Source of the DNA: JBFGFX01 sp965232455 | GTDB taxonomy: Bacteria; Pseudomonadota; Gammaproteobacteria; Steroidobacterales; Woeseiaceae | Direction of reading: 5' to 3' | Assembly: GCA_965232455.1 (NCBI GenBank) | Contig: OZ246981.1 | Span: 3,534,001 to 3,598,000 of the forward strand | Length of the DNA stretch: 64,000 nucleotides | Shown: positions 36,327 to 44,979 of the stretch, piece after piece | How the letters are laid out: every line of letters starts with the position of its first letter | Position numbering within the stretch: the stretch's first letter is position 1 | Program-made: the position numbers and the translations under genes | The notes under the pieces: model-generated | The model's input: the letters and a program-made list of their open reading frames with translations, nothing else | The model's database searches: none | What the model was told of the DNA's origin: nothing

Positions 36327-37763
36327 ATGTCCGCAGCAAACCCCGTCATTGTCTGGTTCCGTCAAGACCTGCGTCTGGCGGACAACCCCGCATTCGATGC
36401 GGCGATCGCGATGGATGCGCCGGTTCTGCCGGTTTACGTTCTCGACGACGTCAGCGCCGGCAAACGCCGTGCGGGAGCGGCGAGCCGATGGTGGTTGCAC
36501 CATAGCCTGAACGCACTCAGGGAAAGCCTGGATCGAGGCCTGGTGTGCCTGCGGGGTGACGCATCACAGCTGATTCCGCAGCTTGCCGAAGAGGTCAAAG
36601 CCGTCGGCGTATTCTGGAACCGCTGTTACGAGCCCTGGCGTATCGAGCGCGACAAGCGCATCAAAGCCAAGCTTCTCAGGCTGGGCCACCTGGTGCGCAG
36701 TTTCAACGGCTCGCTGCTGTTCGAGCCGCCGCATATCACGAAACGGGACGGAACGCCCTACAAGGTATTCACGCCCTTTTACCGGAAAGGCTGCCTCGAG
36801 GCGGGCCCCGCGCCGCGCAAGTCGTTCGGTTCCCCGGCGGAATTCACGGTTTTTCGCAGCGGCAGCGCCACGTCGGTCGAAGACCTCCGCCTGCTCCCCG
36901 AGATCCGCTGGTACGAGGAGATGGCGGCGCAATGGACGCCGGGAGAGAGCGGCGCGAGAGAGCGGCTCGATACGTTTCTTACATCGGGTTTGGCCTCCTA
37001 TAAACAGGGGAGGGATCGGCCGGACCAGGACTTCGTATCGCGCCTGTCACCGCATATTCACTTCGGCGAAATATCACCGCACACCGTCTGGCACGCAACC
37101 AAAAAATACGAGGGCAACGCCGAGATTGCCGACGACGTCGACCATTTTCTCAGCGAACTCGGGTGGCGCGAATTCTCGCATTACCTTCTCTACTACTGGC
37201 CGACGCTGCCGGAAGTCAATCTGCAAAAGAAGTTCGATCGATTCCCGTGGCGAAACGACGGGGAGGCGCTCGACCGCTGGCGACGCGGCCTGACCGGCTA
37301 TCCGATCGTCGACGCCGGAATGCGCGAGCTCTGGCGCACGGGCTACATGCACAACCGCGTGCGCATGATCGTGGGATCGTTCCTGGTCAAGAATTTACTG
37401 TTGGACTGGCGCCACGGCGAGGCCTGGTTCTGGGATACGCTGGTCGACGCGGACCTCGCCAACAACAGCGCCGGATGGCAGTGGATTGCCGGCTGCGGCG
37501 CCGATGCGGCGCCGTATTTCCGGGTTTTCAACCCTGTCACACAGGGGAAAAAATTCGATCCCGAAGGCCGTTACGTACGGCGTTACGTTCCGGAGATCGC
37601 GACGGTACCGGACTCGCACTTACACAATCCCTGGGATGCGCCCGCGGAGTTGCTGCACGATGCCGGCGTAAAACTGGGCCGGGATTATCCGCTACCCATC
37701 GTCGAACTGAAGGCCTCTCGTAAACGGGCGCTGGATGCGTTCAAACGCCTCAGCGTCAACTGA
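36327..37763 (+). CDS. phrB: Deoxyribodipyrimidine photolyase (class I)
   Basis: A 478-residue photolyase that uses light to split cyclobutane pyrimidine dimers. The N-terminal antenna domain starts with PVIVWFRQDLRLADNPAF. The C-terminal FAD domain has LSPHIHFGEISP, FLSELGWREFSHYLLYYWP, the YPIVDAGMRELWRTGYMHNR block and GWQWIAGCGADAAPYFRVFNP. Tryptophans of the electron chain are visible in these stretches. It diverges from the (6-4) photolyase-like cluster, with a 262-bp gap between the two units. It is followed 95 bp later by a DUF962 gene. Confidence 0.93.
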   Translation: MSAANPVIVWFRQDLRLADNPAFDAAIAMDAPVLPVYVLDDVSAGKRRAGAASRWWLHHSLNALRESLDRGLVCLRGDASQLIPQLAEEVKAVGVFWNRCYEPWRIERDKRIKAKLLRLGHLVRSFNGSLLFEPPHITKRDGTPYKVFTPFYRKGCLEAGPAPRKSFGSPAEFTVFRSGSATSVEDLRLLPEIRWYEEMAAQWTPGESGARERLDTFLTSGLASYKQGRDRPDQDFVSRLSPHIHFGEISPHTVWHATKKYEGNAEIADDVDHFLSELGWREFSHYLLYYWPTLPEVNLQKKFDRFPWRNDGEALDRWRRGLTGYPIVDAGMRELWRTGYMHNRVRMIVGSFLVKNLLLDWRHGEAWFWDTLVDADLANNSAGWQWIAGCGADAAPYFRVFNPVTQGKKFDPEGRYVRRYVPEIATVPDSHLHNPWDAPAELLHDAGVKLGRDYPLPIVELKASRKRALDAFKRLSVN

Positions 37764-37858
37764 CCGGGAGCGCCAACGCGAATAGGCGTAAAATCAGACA
37801 GAGAAACCCGCACTGGATTTACAATGGTCGGCACCCGGCATCGACGGCAGGTGAACGC

Positions 37859-38392
37859 ATGGACAAAAACCCAAAACTGATGGAAATGCTGATTGGATAC
37901 GCGGCCGCGCACCAGCACCCGTTCAACGTTGGCGTGCACCTGCTCGGTATCCCGATCATCATGTTCGGCGTGTTGATACCCCTGACCTGGGTTTCGTACG
38001 ATCTCGGCGCGGTGGTCGTCAGCCTGGCCCACCTGCTGGTGATCGGCATGTTCCTGTTTTATCTGACGCTGGACAGGGTTTTTGCCGCCGTTTTTCTGTT
38101 GTTTGGTATCGTCGTTGCCGAGCTCGCGGCCGTGATCGGCGCGTTTCCCACGGCTGTGTCGGGGGGCGTCGCCGCCGCCGCGTTTTTCGGCGGTTATATC
38201 CTGCAGTTTGTCGGTCACGCCGTCGAGAAATCCATGCCGGTGCTGGTGCGCCATCCCATCCAGGCCAATCTGGCGGCGCCGTTTTTTGTGGTCGTCGAGG
38301 TTTTCGGCCTGCTGGGGCTACGCAAGGAATTGTTCGCCCAGGTACAGTCTCTGGTTGCGGACCGGCAGGCGGCGGAGCGGGTAGCGCACTAA
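37859..38392 (+). CDS. DUF962/Mpo1-family membrane protein
   Basis: A 177-residue integral membrane protein with four to five helices. The family's conserved histidines are in YAAAHQHPFNVGVHLLGIP and LQFVGHAVEKSMP. Yeast Mpo1, a member, is an iron-dependent 2-hydroxy fatty acid dioxygenase, so an oxidative lipid reaction is plausible; bacterial members are uncharacterised. It lies on the same strand as phrB, possibly by readthrough, and overlaps the convergent LysR gene by four bases. Confidence 0.82.
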   Translation: MDKNPKLMEMLIGYAAAHQHPFNVGVHLLGIPIIMFGVLIPLTWVSYDLGAVVVSLAHLLVIGMFLFYLTLDRVFAAVFLLFGIVVAELAAVIGAFPTAVSGGVAAAAFFGGYILQFVGHAVEKSMPVLVRHPIQANLAAPFFVVVEVFGLLGLRKELFAQVQSLVADRQAAERVAH

Positions 38393-39336
38393 ACGACGGG
38401 TGCACCCGACGACTGCAAGGCGTCGGCGCAGTCGCGGTCCCAGGACGCGGTTCCGGAAAAGTAGTTGACCAGGTGGTCGATAAACGCACGCACCCGGTAC
38501 GACAGATGCCGGGTCGGCGGATAAACCGCGTAGGCCGGCGTCACGGGCCAGCCAAACTCCGTCAGAACGGGCACCAGCCGACCCGTGGCAATCGCCTCGT
38601 GGGTGATGAAGGTCGGCTGCAGGATGACGCCGCGGTTTGCCGCCGCGGCCATGCACAGGAAATCCCCGCTGCTGGCTATCATCCCCCGGCCGACGACGAC
38701 GTGTTGCCGACGCCCGTTTTTGTCCGTGTAACGCCAGCGGTCCGGCTCGGCGAGATTGCTGTAAACCAGACAGGTGTGGTCTCGTAAATCCTGCGGCGTG
38801 TCCGGCGTCCCGAACTGCGTCAGATAAGCCGGTCCGGCGCAAACCGCGGTCCGGGCATCAAACAGCTTACGCGCGATCAGCGTGGAATCCGGCAGCCGGC
38901 CAATCCGGACGGCGACGTCCATGCCCTCCTCGACCAGATCGACGCGCCGGTCATTCAGGTCGAGATCAAAATCGACGAGCGGGTGTTCCCGGCTGAATGC
39001 ACAAATCGGTTCATGCATGTGGCGCATACCAAAAGAGAGCGGTAACGCAACCCGCAGACGTCCGCGCAGTTCACCGTGCTCCTGAGCGACGGCGGATTCG
39101 GCTTCGTCGAGATCGGCAAGAATGCGCGTACAGCGCTCGTAAAAGCCGCTGCCGCTCTCGGTGAGACTCAGCCGCCGGGTCGTGCGCCGGATGAGCTGCA
39201 CACCCAGCCGCTCCTCGAGCGCGGAGACACGGCGGCTCACGGCGGACTTGGCGACGTCCAGTCGCTCGGCGGCCGCGGTGAAGCTGCCGGCATCGACCAC
39301 GGTGACAAACGCCCGCATATCGTCGAATCGATCCAT
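38389..39336 (-). CDS. LysR-family transcriptional regulator
   Basis: This 315-residue LysR protein has the N-terminal helix-turn-helix (FTAAAERLDVAKSAVSRRVSALEERLGVQLI) and a substrate-binding domain with RVALPLSFGMRHMHEPI and LYSN-like segments. It falls in the large CrgA/DsdC-like group (MDRFDDMRAFVTVVDAGSF opening). It diverges from an azoreductase-pirin unit across 137 bp. A perfect T-N11-A dyad (39337-39359) starts one base before its start codon, so it probably represses itself and controls the divergent genes, perhaps in response to quinones or other electrophiles. Confidence 0.9.
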   Translation of the reverse strand: MDRFDDMRAFVTVVDAGSFTAAAERLDVAKSAVSRRVSALEERLGVQLIRRTTRRLSLTESGSGFYERCTRILADLDEAESAVAQEHGELRGRLRVALPLSFGMRHMHEPICAFSREHPLVDFDLDLNDRRVDLVEEGMDVAVRIGRLPDSTLIARKLFDARTAVCAGPAYLTQFGTPDTPQDLRDHTCLVYSNLAEPDRWRYTDKNGRRQHVVVGRGMIASSGDFLCMAAAANRGVILQPTFITHEAIATGRLVPVLTEFGWPVTPAYAVYPPTRHLSYRVRAFIDHLVNYFSGTASWDRDCADALQSSGAPVV

Positions 39337-39359
39337 ATTGTTGCTAATTATAGAACAAT
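39337..39359. promoter_or_regulatory. LysR operator (T-N11-A)
   Basis: ATTGTT and AACAAT are separated by exactly 11 bases (GCTAATTATAG). The dyad touches the LysR start codon on one side and lies about 115 bp before the azoreductase gene. It is the canonical LysR-type recognition pattern. Confidence 0.65.
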
Positions 39360-39473
39360 CATATTCCGTAGGCGATATTTATTGACTGTTCGAGAACGGG
39401 CAATCTCTGGTCTTCCAAAACGGCGACCGCAGGGGTCGACCGACAGCCGAACCAAGCATCGAGGAACAAGGAC

Positions 39474-40142
39474 ATGAGTAACGCCACCGCAAACACCAAG
39501 AATCCGCAAGTCCTGCTGGTCAATTCGAGCGGCCGGGTTCATGACTCCGTCAGCCGAAGTCTGACCGGCGACGTCGTTCGTGCTCTCGAAATCCGCTACG
39601 GCGGTATCCAGGTCAAGAGCCGTGACCTTGCCGACGGCGTGCCGTTCGTGGATGAGGCCTGGATCGATGCAAACTTCACGGCACCGGAAGCGCGCACGGA
39701 CCGGCAGCGTGAGACGCTGGCGCCGTCCGATCGGCTGGTCGAAGAACTGATGGACGCCGACATCGTGGTAATCGGCGCGCCGATCTACAATTTCGGCGTA
39801 CCCGCCGCGCTCAAAGCCTGGATCGACATGATCACGCGCGCAAAGCAGACGTTCCGGTACACCGAGAGCGGCTCGGAAGGCTTGTTGACGGGCAAAACCG
39901 CCTACGTCGTCGTGGCCTCCGGTGGCGTTGCGGTCGGCAGCGCCGCCGATTTCGCGACACCGTACCTGCGACATGCATTGCAATTCATCGGCATCGCGAA
40001 CGTCGACATCATCAATGCCGATCGCGTCATCAGTCGCGGCGAAGATGCCCTCGACGATGCCCGCGTTCAGATCGCTGAACGAATTCACACTGCGGCGCAA
40101 TCGCCCGTCAGGACGGGCTCCTACGGTCAGCCCGGAACGTAA
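39474..40142 (+). CDS. azoR: FMN-dependent NADH-azoreductase
   Basis: The 222-residue flavodoxin-like enzyme reduces quinones and azo compounds with NADH. Markers are VLLVNSSGRVHDSVSRSLT, ADIVVIGAPIYNFGVPAALKAWID and the PYLRHALQFIGI helix. The first part is a normal AzoR. The last 13 codons, from position 40101, are encoded by a REP element and end in QPGT, giving a tail that AzoR proteins normally lack. It diverges from a LysR gene and is followed by pirin, another quinone-linked protein. Confidence 0.88.
   Translation: MSNATANTKNPQVLLVNSSGRVHDSVSRSLTGDVVRALEIRYGGIQVKSRDLADGVPFVDEAWIDANFTAPEARTDRQRETLAPSDRLVEELMDADIVVIGAPIYNFGVPAALKAWIDMITRAKQTFRYTESGSEGLLTGKTAYVVVASGGVAVGSAADFATPYLRHALQFIGIANVDIINADRVISRGEDALDDARVQIAERIHTAAQSPVRTGSYGQPGT
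40101..40124 (-). repeat. REP element inside the azoR 3' end
   Basis: TCGCCCGTCAGGAC followed by GGGCTCCTAC matches the REP consensus in reverse orientation. It encodes the residues SPVRTGSY of the azoreductase tail. It pairs with the inverted copy at 40151. Confidence 0.8.
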
Positions 40143-40150
40143 GCCGGGAT

Positions 40151-40175
40151 GTAGGAGCTCGTCCCGACGAGCGGC
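40151..40175 (+). repeat. REP element, inverted partner
   Basis: GTAGGAGCTCGTCCCGACGA then GCGGC is a REP in the orientation opposite to that at 40101, 26 bp away. Together they form a BIME-like inverted pair between azoR and pirin. Confidence 0.75.
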
Positions 40176-40221
40176 CTCTTTGGCGGCCGGGAGAATATCT
40201 ACAATAGGGAAAGGTGAAAGG

Positions 40222-40923
40222 ATGATGATGAGAATACGAAAAGCAAGCGACCGCGGCGCCGTCAGCATGGGATGGCTCGACAGCAAACATACGTTTTCGT
40301 TCGGTCACTACCACGACCCCGAGCACATGGGATTCGGCAATCTGCGGGTCATCAATGAAGACCGGGTGCGGCCGGGCAAGGGCTTTGCACCGCATTCACA
40401 CGAGAACATGGAGATTATTTCCTACGTGATAAGCGGGGCCCTCGAGCACAAAGACAGCATGGGCAACGGCTCGGTAATCCGCCCGGGTGACGTGCAGCGC
40501 ATGACGGCGGGCACGGGCGTTCAGCACAGTGAATTCAATCACTCGGACGACAAACCCGTGCATTTCCTGCAGATCTGGATTCTGCCCGACAGCAACGGAC
40601 TTCAACCGGGTTATGAGGAAAAAAACTTCGCGCCGGAACGCAGACGGGATCAGCTACGCCTGGTGGCCTCGCGCGAAGGCCGGGACGAGTCCCTGTCCGT
40701 CCACCAGGACGTCGATCTCTACGCCAGCCTGCTTTCGGCCGGCAGCAAGCTGACGCACCTCTTCGGTACGGCGCGGCGCGGGTGGATTCAGCTGGTGAGC
40801 GGCCGGCTAACCGTCGGCGACGAGACACTCGCCGCCGGTGACGGCGCCGCCATCGAGGACGTCGGAACCATCGAGATCACGGCCCTGGAAGACGCCGAGC
40901 TGCTGCTTTTCGACATGGCCTGA
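40222..40923 (+). CDS. Pirin-family bicupin protein
   Basis: A 233-residue pirin. The N-terminal cupin has the family motif FGHYHDPEHMGFGNLRVINED and the metal ligands in HSHENMEIISY, with the further VQHSEFNHS motif. The second cupin is degenerate. Bacterial pirins such as YhhW act as quercetinases and may handle quinone-like compounds, fitting the azoreductase neighbour. AAGGTGAAAGG before ATG 40222 supports this start. It is the second gene of the likely LysR-controlled unit. Confidence 0.9.
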   Translation: MMMRIRKASDRGAVSMGWLDSKHTFSFGHYHDPEHMGFGNLRVINEDRVRPGKGFAPHSHENMEIISYVISGALEHKDSMGNGSVIRPGDVQRMTAGTGVQHSEFNHSDDKPVHFLQIWILPDSNGLQPGYEEKNFAPERRRDQLRLVASREGRDESLSVHQDVDLYASLLSAGSKLTHLFGTARRGWIQLVSGRLTVGDETLAAGDGAAIEDVGTIEITALEDAELLLFDMA

Positions 40924-40980
40924 ACACGATTCGAGGGTTTCGTCACAGGCAAGCCGCGCTATCGATGGCATGATGCTTCG

Positions 40981-41679
40981 ATGCGCTCATTGCCCTCATC
41001 ACTCGTTTTGATCATCGCCAACCTGGCGCCGATAGGCGGCGTTCTCTGGTTGGACTGGTCGGTGTACGAGATCCTGCTACTGTATTGGACCGAGAGCGTC
41101 ATCATCGGTGTTATCAACGTCCTGCGCATGGCAGCGAATCAGTCCGAGAACCTGCTGGCGGGCTTTTCCCTGGCGCGCTTTTCCCCGGCCGGCACCGAAG
41201 CACCGACCGCCGTGATGTTCGAGGCCGCTGGCACGCTGCTGCCGGCGCGCCGCGGCTTGAAGGCGTTCATGATCCCGTTCTTCATGATTCACTACGGGAT
41301 GTTCTGTTTCGGTCACCTGTCCGCGGTGGTCGGCATTTTTTCGGGGCCCGGCCTGAGCGAGAACCTTCTCGACAGAATACCGCCGGCGACCGAATACCTG
41401 TTCTGGGTTGCCGTTGCATTCATCTTTGTGAGCCACCTGTTCTCCTTTATCGTCAACTATCTCGGCAAGGGCGAATACAGACGGACCGGCCTGGTCGCGC
41501 TGATGCAGCGACCGTACGGCAGGATCGTCGTCATGCACCTGACGATAATCGTCGGCGCCGGCCTGGTCGTGTGGCTGGGCAACCCGCTGGCGATGCTGCT
41601 GGCGCTGGTCGGCGTCAAGATCGGTTTCGACCTGAAACTCCACCATCGCGAACGCGGTAAGTTCGCGGTTATGATCTAG
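40981..41679 (+). CDS. DUF6498 membrane protein
   Basis: The 232-residue membrane protein has about six hydrophobic helices. It carries LLLYWTESVIIGVINVLRM, FMIPFFMIHYGMFCFGH and a conserved C-terminal segment (RIVVMHLTIIVG), which match the DUF6498 pattern. No function is known for the family. It stands alone, with 57 bp before it and 84 bp after it. Confidence 0.75.
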   Translation: MRSLPSSLVLIIANLAPIGGVLWLDWSVYEILLLYWTESVIIGVINVLRMAANQSENLLAGFSLARFSPAGTEAPTAVMFEAAGTLLPARRGLKAFMIPFFMIHYGMFCFGHLSAVVGIFSGPGLSENLLDRIPPATEYLFWVAVAFIFVSHLFSFIVNYLGKGEYRRTGLVALMQRPYGRIVVMHLTIIVGAGLVVWLGNPLAMLLALVGVKIGFDLKLHHRERGKFAVMI

Positions 41680-41763
41680 TCTGAGACAGGTTCCGAGCCT
41701 CCGGACTCCCGCTGGCGCGACCGCGCCGGTATGATCGCCCGGTATGCCATACGAGGGCGGCAA

Positions 41764-42774
41764 ATGATCAATCGACGCGAATTCCTGACCGCCACCGCGG
41801 CCGCAGGTTTACACGGCAGCGCGTTCGCGCAGCGCGGACTCGTCAAGCCCGGCAGGCTTCGCCCGGGAGACAAAGTCGGGCTGGTCAGTCCGGCGACCGC
41901 CGCCTTCGAGAAGCAGCCCATCGAGATCATGCAGGAAGCGCTGGCGTCGCTGGGACTCGAACCCGTGTTGGGTGAGAACTTCTACGACCGTCACGGCTAT
42001 TTCGCCGGTGAGGACGAGGCCCGCGCCAGCGATATCAATTCGTTTTTCAGGGACCCCGACGTTCGCATGATTTTCGCCCGCGGCGGCTGGGGATCCGCAA
42101 GAGTGCTGCCGCTACTCGACTTCGACGCCATCGCGACCAATCCGAAAGTGCTGTTGGGATACAGCGACGCGACGGCATTGATCAACGCCGTCCACGCGCG
42201 GACCGGCCTCGTGACGTTTCACGGCCCAAGTCCCCTGGACCGGTTTTCGGCCGACTATTTCCAGCGCATCATCATGGACGGGAAGGCCGAGACGATGCAA
42301 AACCCCGAGGAGATCGACGACCAGAAGCTCGTTCAGACCGAGCACCGCCTGCAAACCATCCGCGGCGGTAAGGCGACCGGCCGGATACTGGGCGGCAACC
42401 TGACCGTACTGACGGCAATACTCGGTTCCGAATACGTTCCGGATTTCAACGATGCCGTCCTTTTTCTGGAAGACGTCAACGAAGCCGTTTACCGGGTCGA
42501 CCGGATGCTGACGCAGCTCTCGCTCGCGGGGATATTGAGCAAGATTCGCGGTTTCGTCTTCGGCCGTTGCACGGAATGCGGGCCGGGAACGGGTTTCGGA
42601 TCGCTGACGCTCGAGCAGGTGCTGCGGGAGCATATTCGACGGCTGGACGTGCCCGCCTTCAGCGGCAGCATGATAGGACACATCGATCAGCAGTTTACGA
42701 TCCCACTCGGTATCGACGTCGAAATCGACGCCGATGCCGGCACGATCCGCATGCTGGAGTCCGCGGTCGTCTAG
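41764..42774 (+). CDS. Exported LD-carboxypeptidase (peptidase S66)
   Basis: This 336-residue serine carboxypeptidase would cleave the bond before the terminal D-amino acid of muropeptides. The fold starts with GRLRPGDKVGLVSPATA. The nucleophile Ser lies in LLGYSDATAL, the Glu in FLEDVNEAVYRVDRML and the His in MIGHIDQQFTIPLG. The N-terminus reads NRREFLTATAAAGLHGSAFAQ, a twin-arginine-like signal, whereas classic LdcA is cytoplasmic. I chose ATG 41764 (GAGGGCGG upstream) over 41731. It probably trims wall peptides in the periplasm. Confidence 0.88.
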   Translation: MINRREFLTATAAAGLHGSAFAQRGLVKPGRLRPGDKVGLVSPATAAFEKQPIEIMQEALASLGLEPVLGENFYDRHGYFAGEDEARASDINSFFRDPDVRMIFARGGWGSARVLPLLDFDAIATNPKVLLGYSDATALINAVHARTGLVTFHGPSPLDRFSADYFQRIIMDGKAETMQNPEEIDDQKLVQTEHRLQTIRGGKATGRILGGNLTVLTAILGSEYVPDFNDAVLFLEDVNEAVYRVDRMLTQLSLAGILSKIRGFVFGRCTECGPGTGFGSLTLEQVLREHIRRLDVPAFSGSMIGHIDQQFTIPLGIDVEIDADAGTIRMLESAVV

Positions 42775-42795
42775 TCCGAACCCCGCCCGGCTACC

Positions 42796-42821
42796 TTGAC
42801 AGAAGTTGACAGAACTTGACA
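42796..42821 (+). promoter_or_regulatory. Three phased TTGACA repeats
   Basis: TTGACA occurs at 42796, 42806 and 42816, exactly one per 10 bp (unit TTGACAGAAG, TTGACAGAAC, TTGACACATC). They lie about 95 bp before the beta-barrel gene. They could be tandem -35 hexamers or an operator array; no clear -10 box sits 17 bp from any of them (TATTAG at 42842 is 20 bp from the last). Confidence 0.5.
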
Positions 42822-42914
42822 CATCTCGCGTAAACCACGCGTATTAGTCGAACGTTTACCCAGTTCGCAGCGGTTCCGTCCGCACCAAAACAACAACGCG
42901 AACTGGAGATGGTG

Positions 42915-43529
42915 ATGCAAGACTCGACGCGGCTCTTTGCCGTTCTCGGTTTCGTTCTCGGCTCGTCCGCGGTATTTGCGCAGAACAGCTTCGACTACCT
43001 CGAGGTCGGCGCCGGCCGCACGGATTTCGACGTCGGCGCGGATCGGATCGACGCCGATACCTACAGTTTCACGCTCTCGAAGGACTACCGGGAGCGGTTC
43101 CTGCTGACCGTCGAATACGCGCAGCTTCTGTTCAACGGCGTTCCCGAATTCGAGTTGCAACAAGACTTGTACTCGGTTCGCCTCGGCTATTACTTCAACG
43201 TCTTCAGTCACATCGACGTTTACGGCGGGCTCGCCTACGAAGCCGCGGATTCGGAACTGGAAACCGGGAGCGCCTACGACTACGGACTCGGCGGAACCGT
43301 CGGACTCAGGAGTCGGCCGTTCCGCGACTGGGAGTTCGACGCCTCCCTCGATTACACCGGCTACGAGAACCCCATCGCGCTGACTGGACCGAAACTCATC
43401 TTCCGGGGCGAAGCGCGCTGGTATTTCAACGACTCGCTGTCGGTCGGCTTCGGCGGAACCTACGGCGAATACGAATCGTCGTGGTTCGGCAATTTTCGTC
43501 TCAGCTTCGACCCCGAACCGAACAAATGA
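42915..43529 (+). CDS. Small outer-membrane beta-barrel-like protein
   Basis: A 204-residue exported protein with a signal peptide ending at SSAVFAQNS. The rest is a run of amphipathic strands with alternating hydrophobic residues (DTYSFTLSKDYRERFLLTV, YSVRLGYYFNVFSHIDVYGG, LIFRGEARWYFNDSLSVG), as in 8- to 10-stranded OmpA/OmpW-like barrels. The family is not recognised. GGAG at 42905 suits ATG 42915; the ATG at 42909 is too close. It is followed 58 bp later by a lipoprotein gene and may form an envelope unit with it. Confidence 0.75.
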   Translation: MQDSTRLFAVLGFVLGSSAVFAQNSFDYLEVGAGRTDFDVGADRIDADTYSFTLSKDYRERFLLTVEYAQLLFNGVPEFELQQDLYSVRLGYYFNVFSHIDVYGGLAYEAADSELETGSAYDYGLGGTVGLRSRPFRDWEFDASLDYTGYENPIALTGPKLIFRGEARWYFNDSLSVGFGGTYGEYESSWFGNFRLSFDPEPNK

Positions 43530-43587
43530 CCGTTCGGACGCTGAATTCCCGGCCAGCGAAAAACGCCCATCAATCGGAGGAGCGTCC

Positions 43588-44979
43588 ATGAGGACCACCG
43601 TTCGTACACCCGTGCTGTTTCTGACACTCACCGCACTGACCGTCGGCTGCTCGAGCGGGTCCTCGTCCAGCCAGGAAGAAGCAACCGGAGAAGGAGCGAT
43701 CCGGGCGATTCACGCGATCCCTGACCTCGGTCCGGTGAGCTTCGTGATCGAAGAGACCACGCTCGCGACGATCGACTTCAAACAGGTGAGCGGCACCTCG
43801 GTATTCGACAACCTCACGTACGCGTTCAATTTCGACATCCTGCTTCCTGATGACGTCGAAGCCACCCGCCTCGTCAGCCTGGAAGTGGACGTCGAAGAGG
43901 AGATCGAATACACGTTCGTGTTAACCGGCTCGCTAGCCGCTCCCGAGATCGTTCTCTGGCAACAGTTCCGCAGGGACTGGGAGGCGGCCCTGGAAGAAGC
44001 CGAAGAAAACGAGACGGAAATCACCGTCCTCGACATGTCTTACGGACACCTTGCAAGCGCGCTTGGCGACATCGACATCTACGTCGATTCACCCGGCGTT
44101 GCGCCGGTCGCCGGCAATCAGGCGGCGACGCTGTCGTTCGGGGAACTGCGGGAGTCCGTCGAACTCGAGGCCGGCGAATACCAGGTCGTGGTCACGAACA
44201 GCGGCGACACGTCGAGGTTTCTTTTTGCGTCCGACCCTTTTTTCCTGTCGAGCGCAACCAGTACCGCCCTCGTGATGATGGACAGCGACGCTTCGGACAT
44301 CTCGGCCTACAGCGTGCGGCTGATCGGAGAAGGAACGGGCACGGAGCTCACGGACATCAACGCCGAATCCACGATGCGCGTCGTGCACGCGGCGTTCAAT
44401 ACCGACGCGCTGGACGTGGTCATCGGCGACGATTTCGACGCGCCGTTCGCCGTAAACGTCGAATTCGGTGCGATCACCGAGCAGTCGACCATCGCCGACG
44501 GCGAGCTGAATCTGAACGTTACGCCGGCCGGCAATCCCGGCGCCTTTTTGGCGGAAGAGACGATCCTCATCAGCAAAGGCGCGAGACACACCCTGTTTCT
44601 CAGCGGACTGCCGGGCCAGCTGGACGGGATAATGCTGACCGATCGGACACGACGGCTGAGCACGCACGCCTTCCTGCGACTGTATCAGGGATCCGAGCGA
44701 GTGGCCCTGGTCGACTTCTACCTCGTGCCGTCGGGCAGCGACATCGCTCTCCTGTCTCCAACGATATCCAGCCTCGGATACACCGGCTCGTCGGGTTATC
44801 AGCAGACGGTACCGGATACCTACGACCTGATTTACACGCTACCCGGCACGAAGACGGTGATCGCTGGCCCGCTGCGGATCGACCTGAACGCCCGCGGGAT
44901 CTACGACGCGATCACGGCAGATTCCATACAGACCGATGTGACTCAGCTGCTGTTTTACGCCGACGAACGCGAAGACTGA
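43588..44979 (+). CDS. DUF4397 lipoprotein
   Basis: A 463-residue lipoprotein with signal peptide and lipobox LTVGC; Ser follows the Cys, so outer-membrane sorting is expected. DUF4397 modules are visible as repeats of AIRAIHAIPDLGPVSFVIEE and MRVVHAAFNTDALDVVIGDD, giving at least two copies and probably a third. These are bacterial surface beta-domains of unknown ligand. CGGAGGAG upstream is a strong ribosome site. It lies downstream of the barrel protein on the same strand. Confidence 0.85.
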   Translation: MRTTVRTPVLFLTLTALTVGCSSGSSSSQEEATGEGAIRAIHAIPDLGPVSFVIEETTLATIDFKQVSGTSVFDNLTYAFNFDILLPDDVEATRLVSLEVDVEEEIEYTFVLTGSLAAPEIVLWQQFRRDWEAALEEAEENETEITVLDMSYGHLASALGDIDIYVDSPGVAPVAGNQAATLSFGELRESVELEAGEYQVVVTNSGDTSRFLFASDPFFLSSATSTALVMMDSDASDISAYSVRLIGEGTGTELTDINAESTMRVVHAAFNTDALDVVIGDDFDAPFAVNVEFGAITEQSTIADGELNLNVTPAGNPGAFLAEETILISKGARHTLFLSGLPGQLDGIMLTDRTRRLSTHAFLRLYQGSERVALVDFYLVPSGSDIALLSPTISSLGYTGSSGYQQTVPDTYDLIYTLPGTKTVIAGPLRIDLNARGIYDAITADSIQTDVTQLLFYADERED

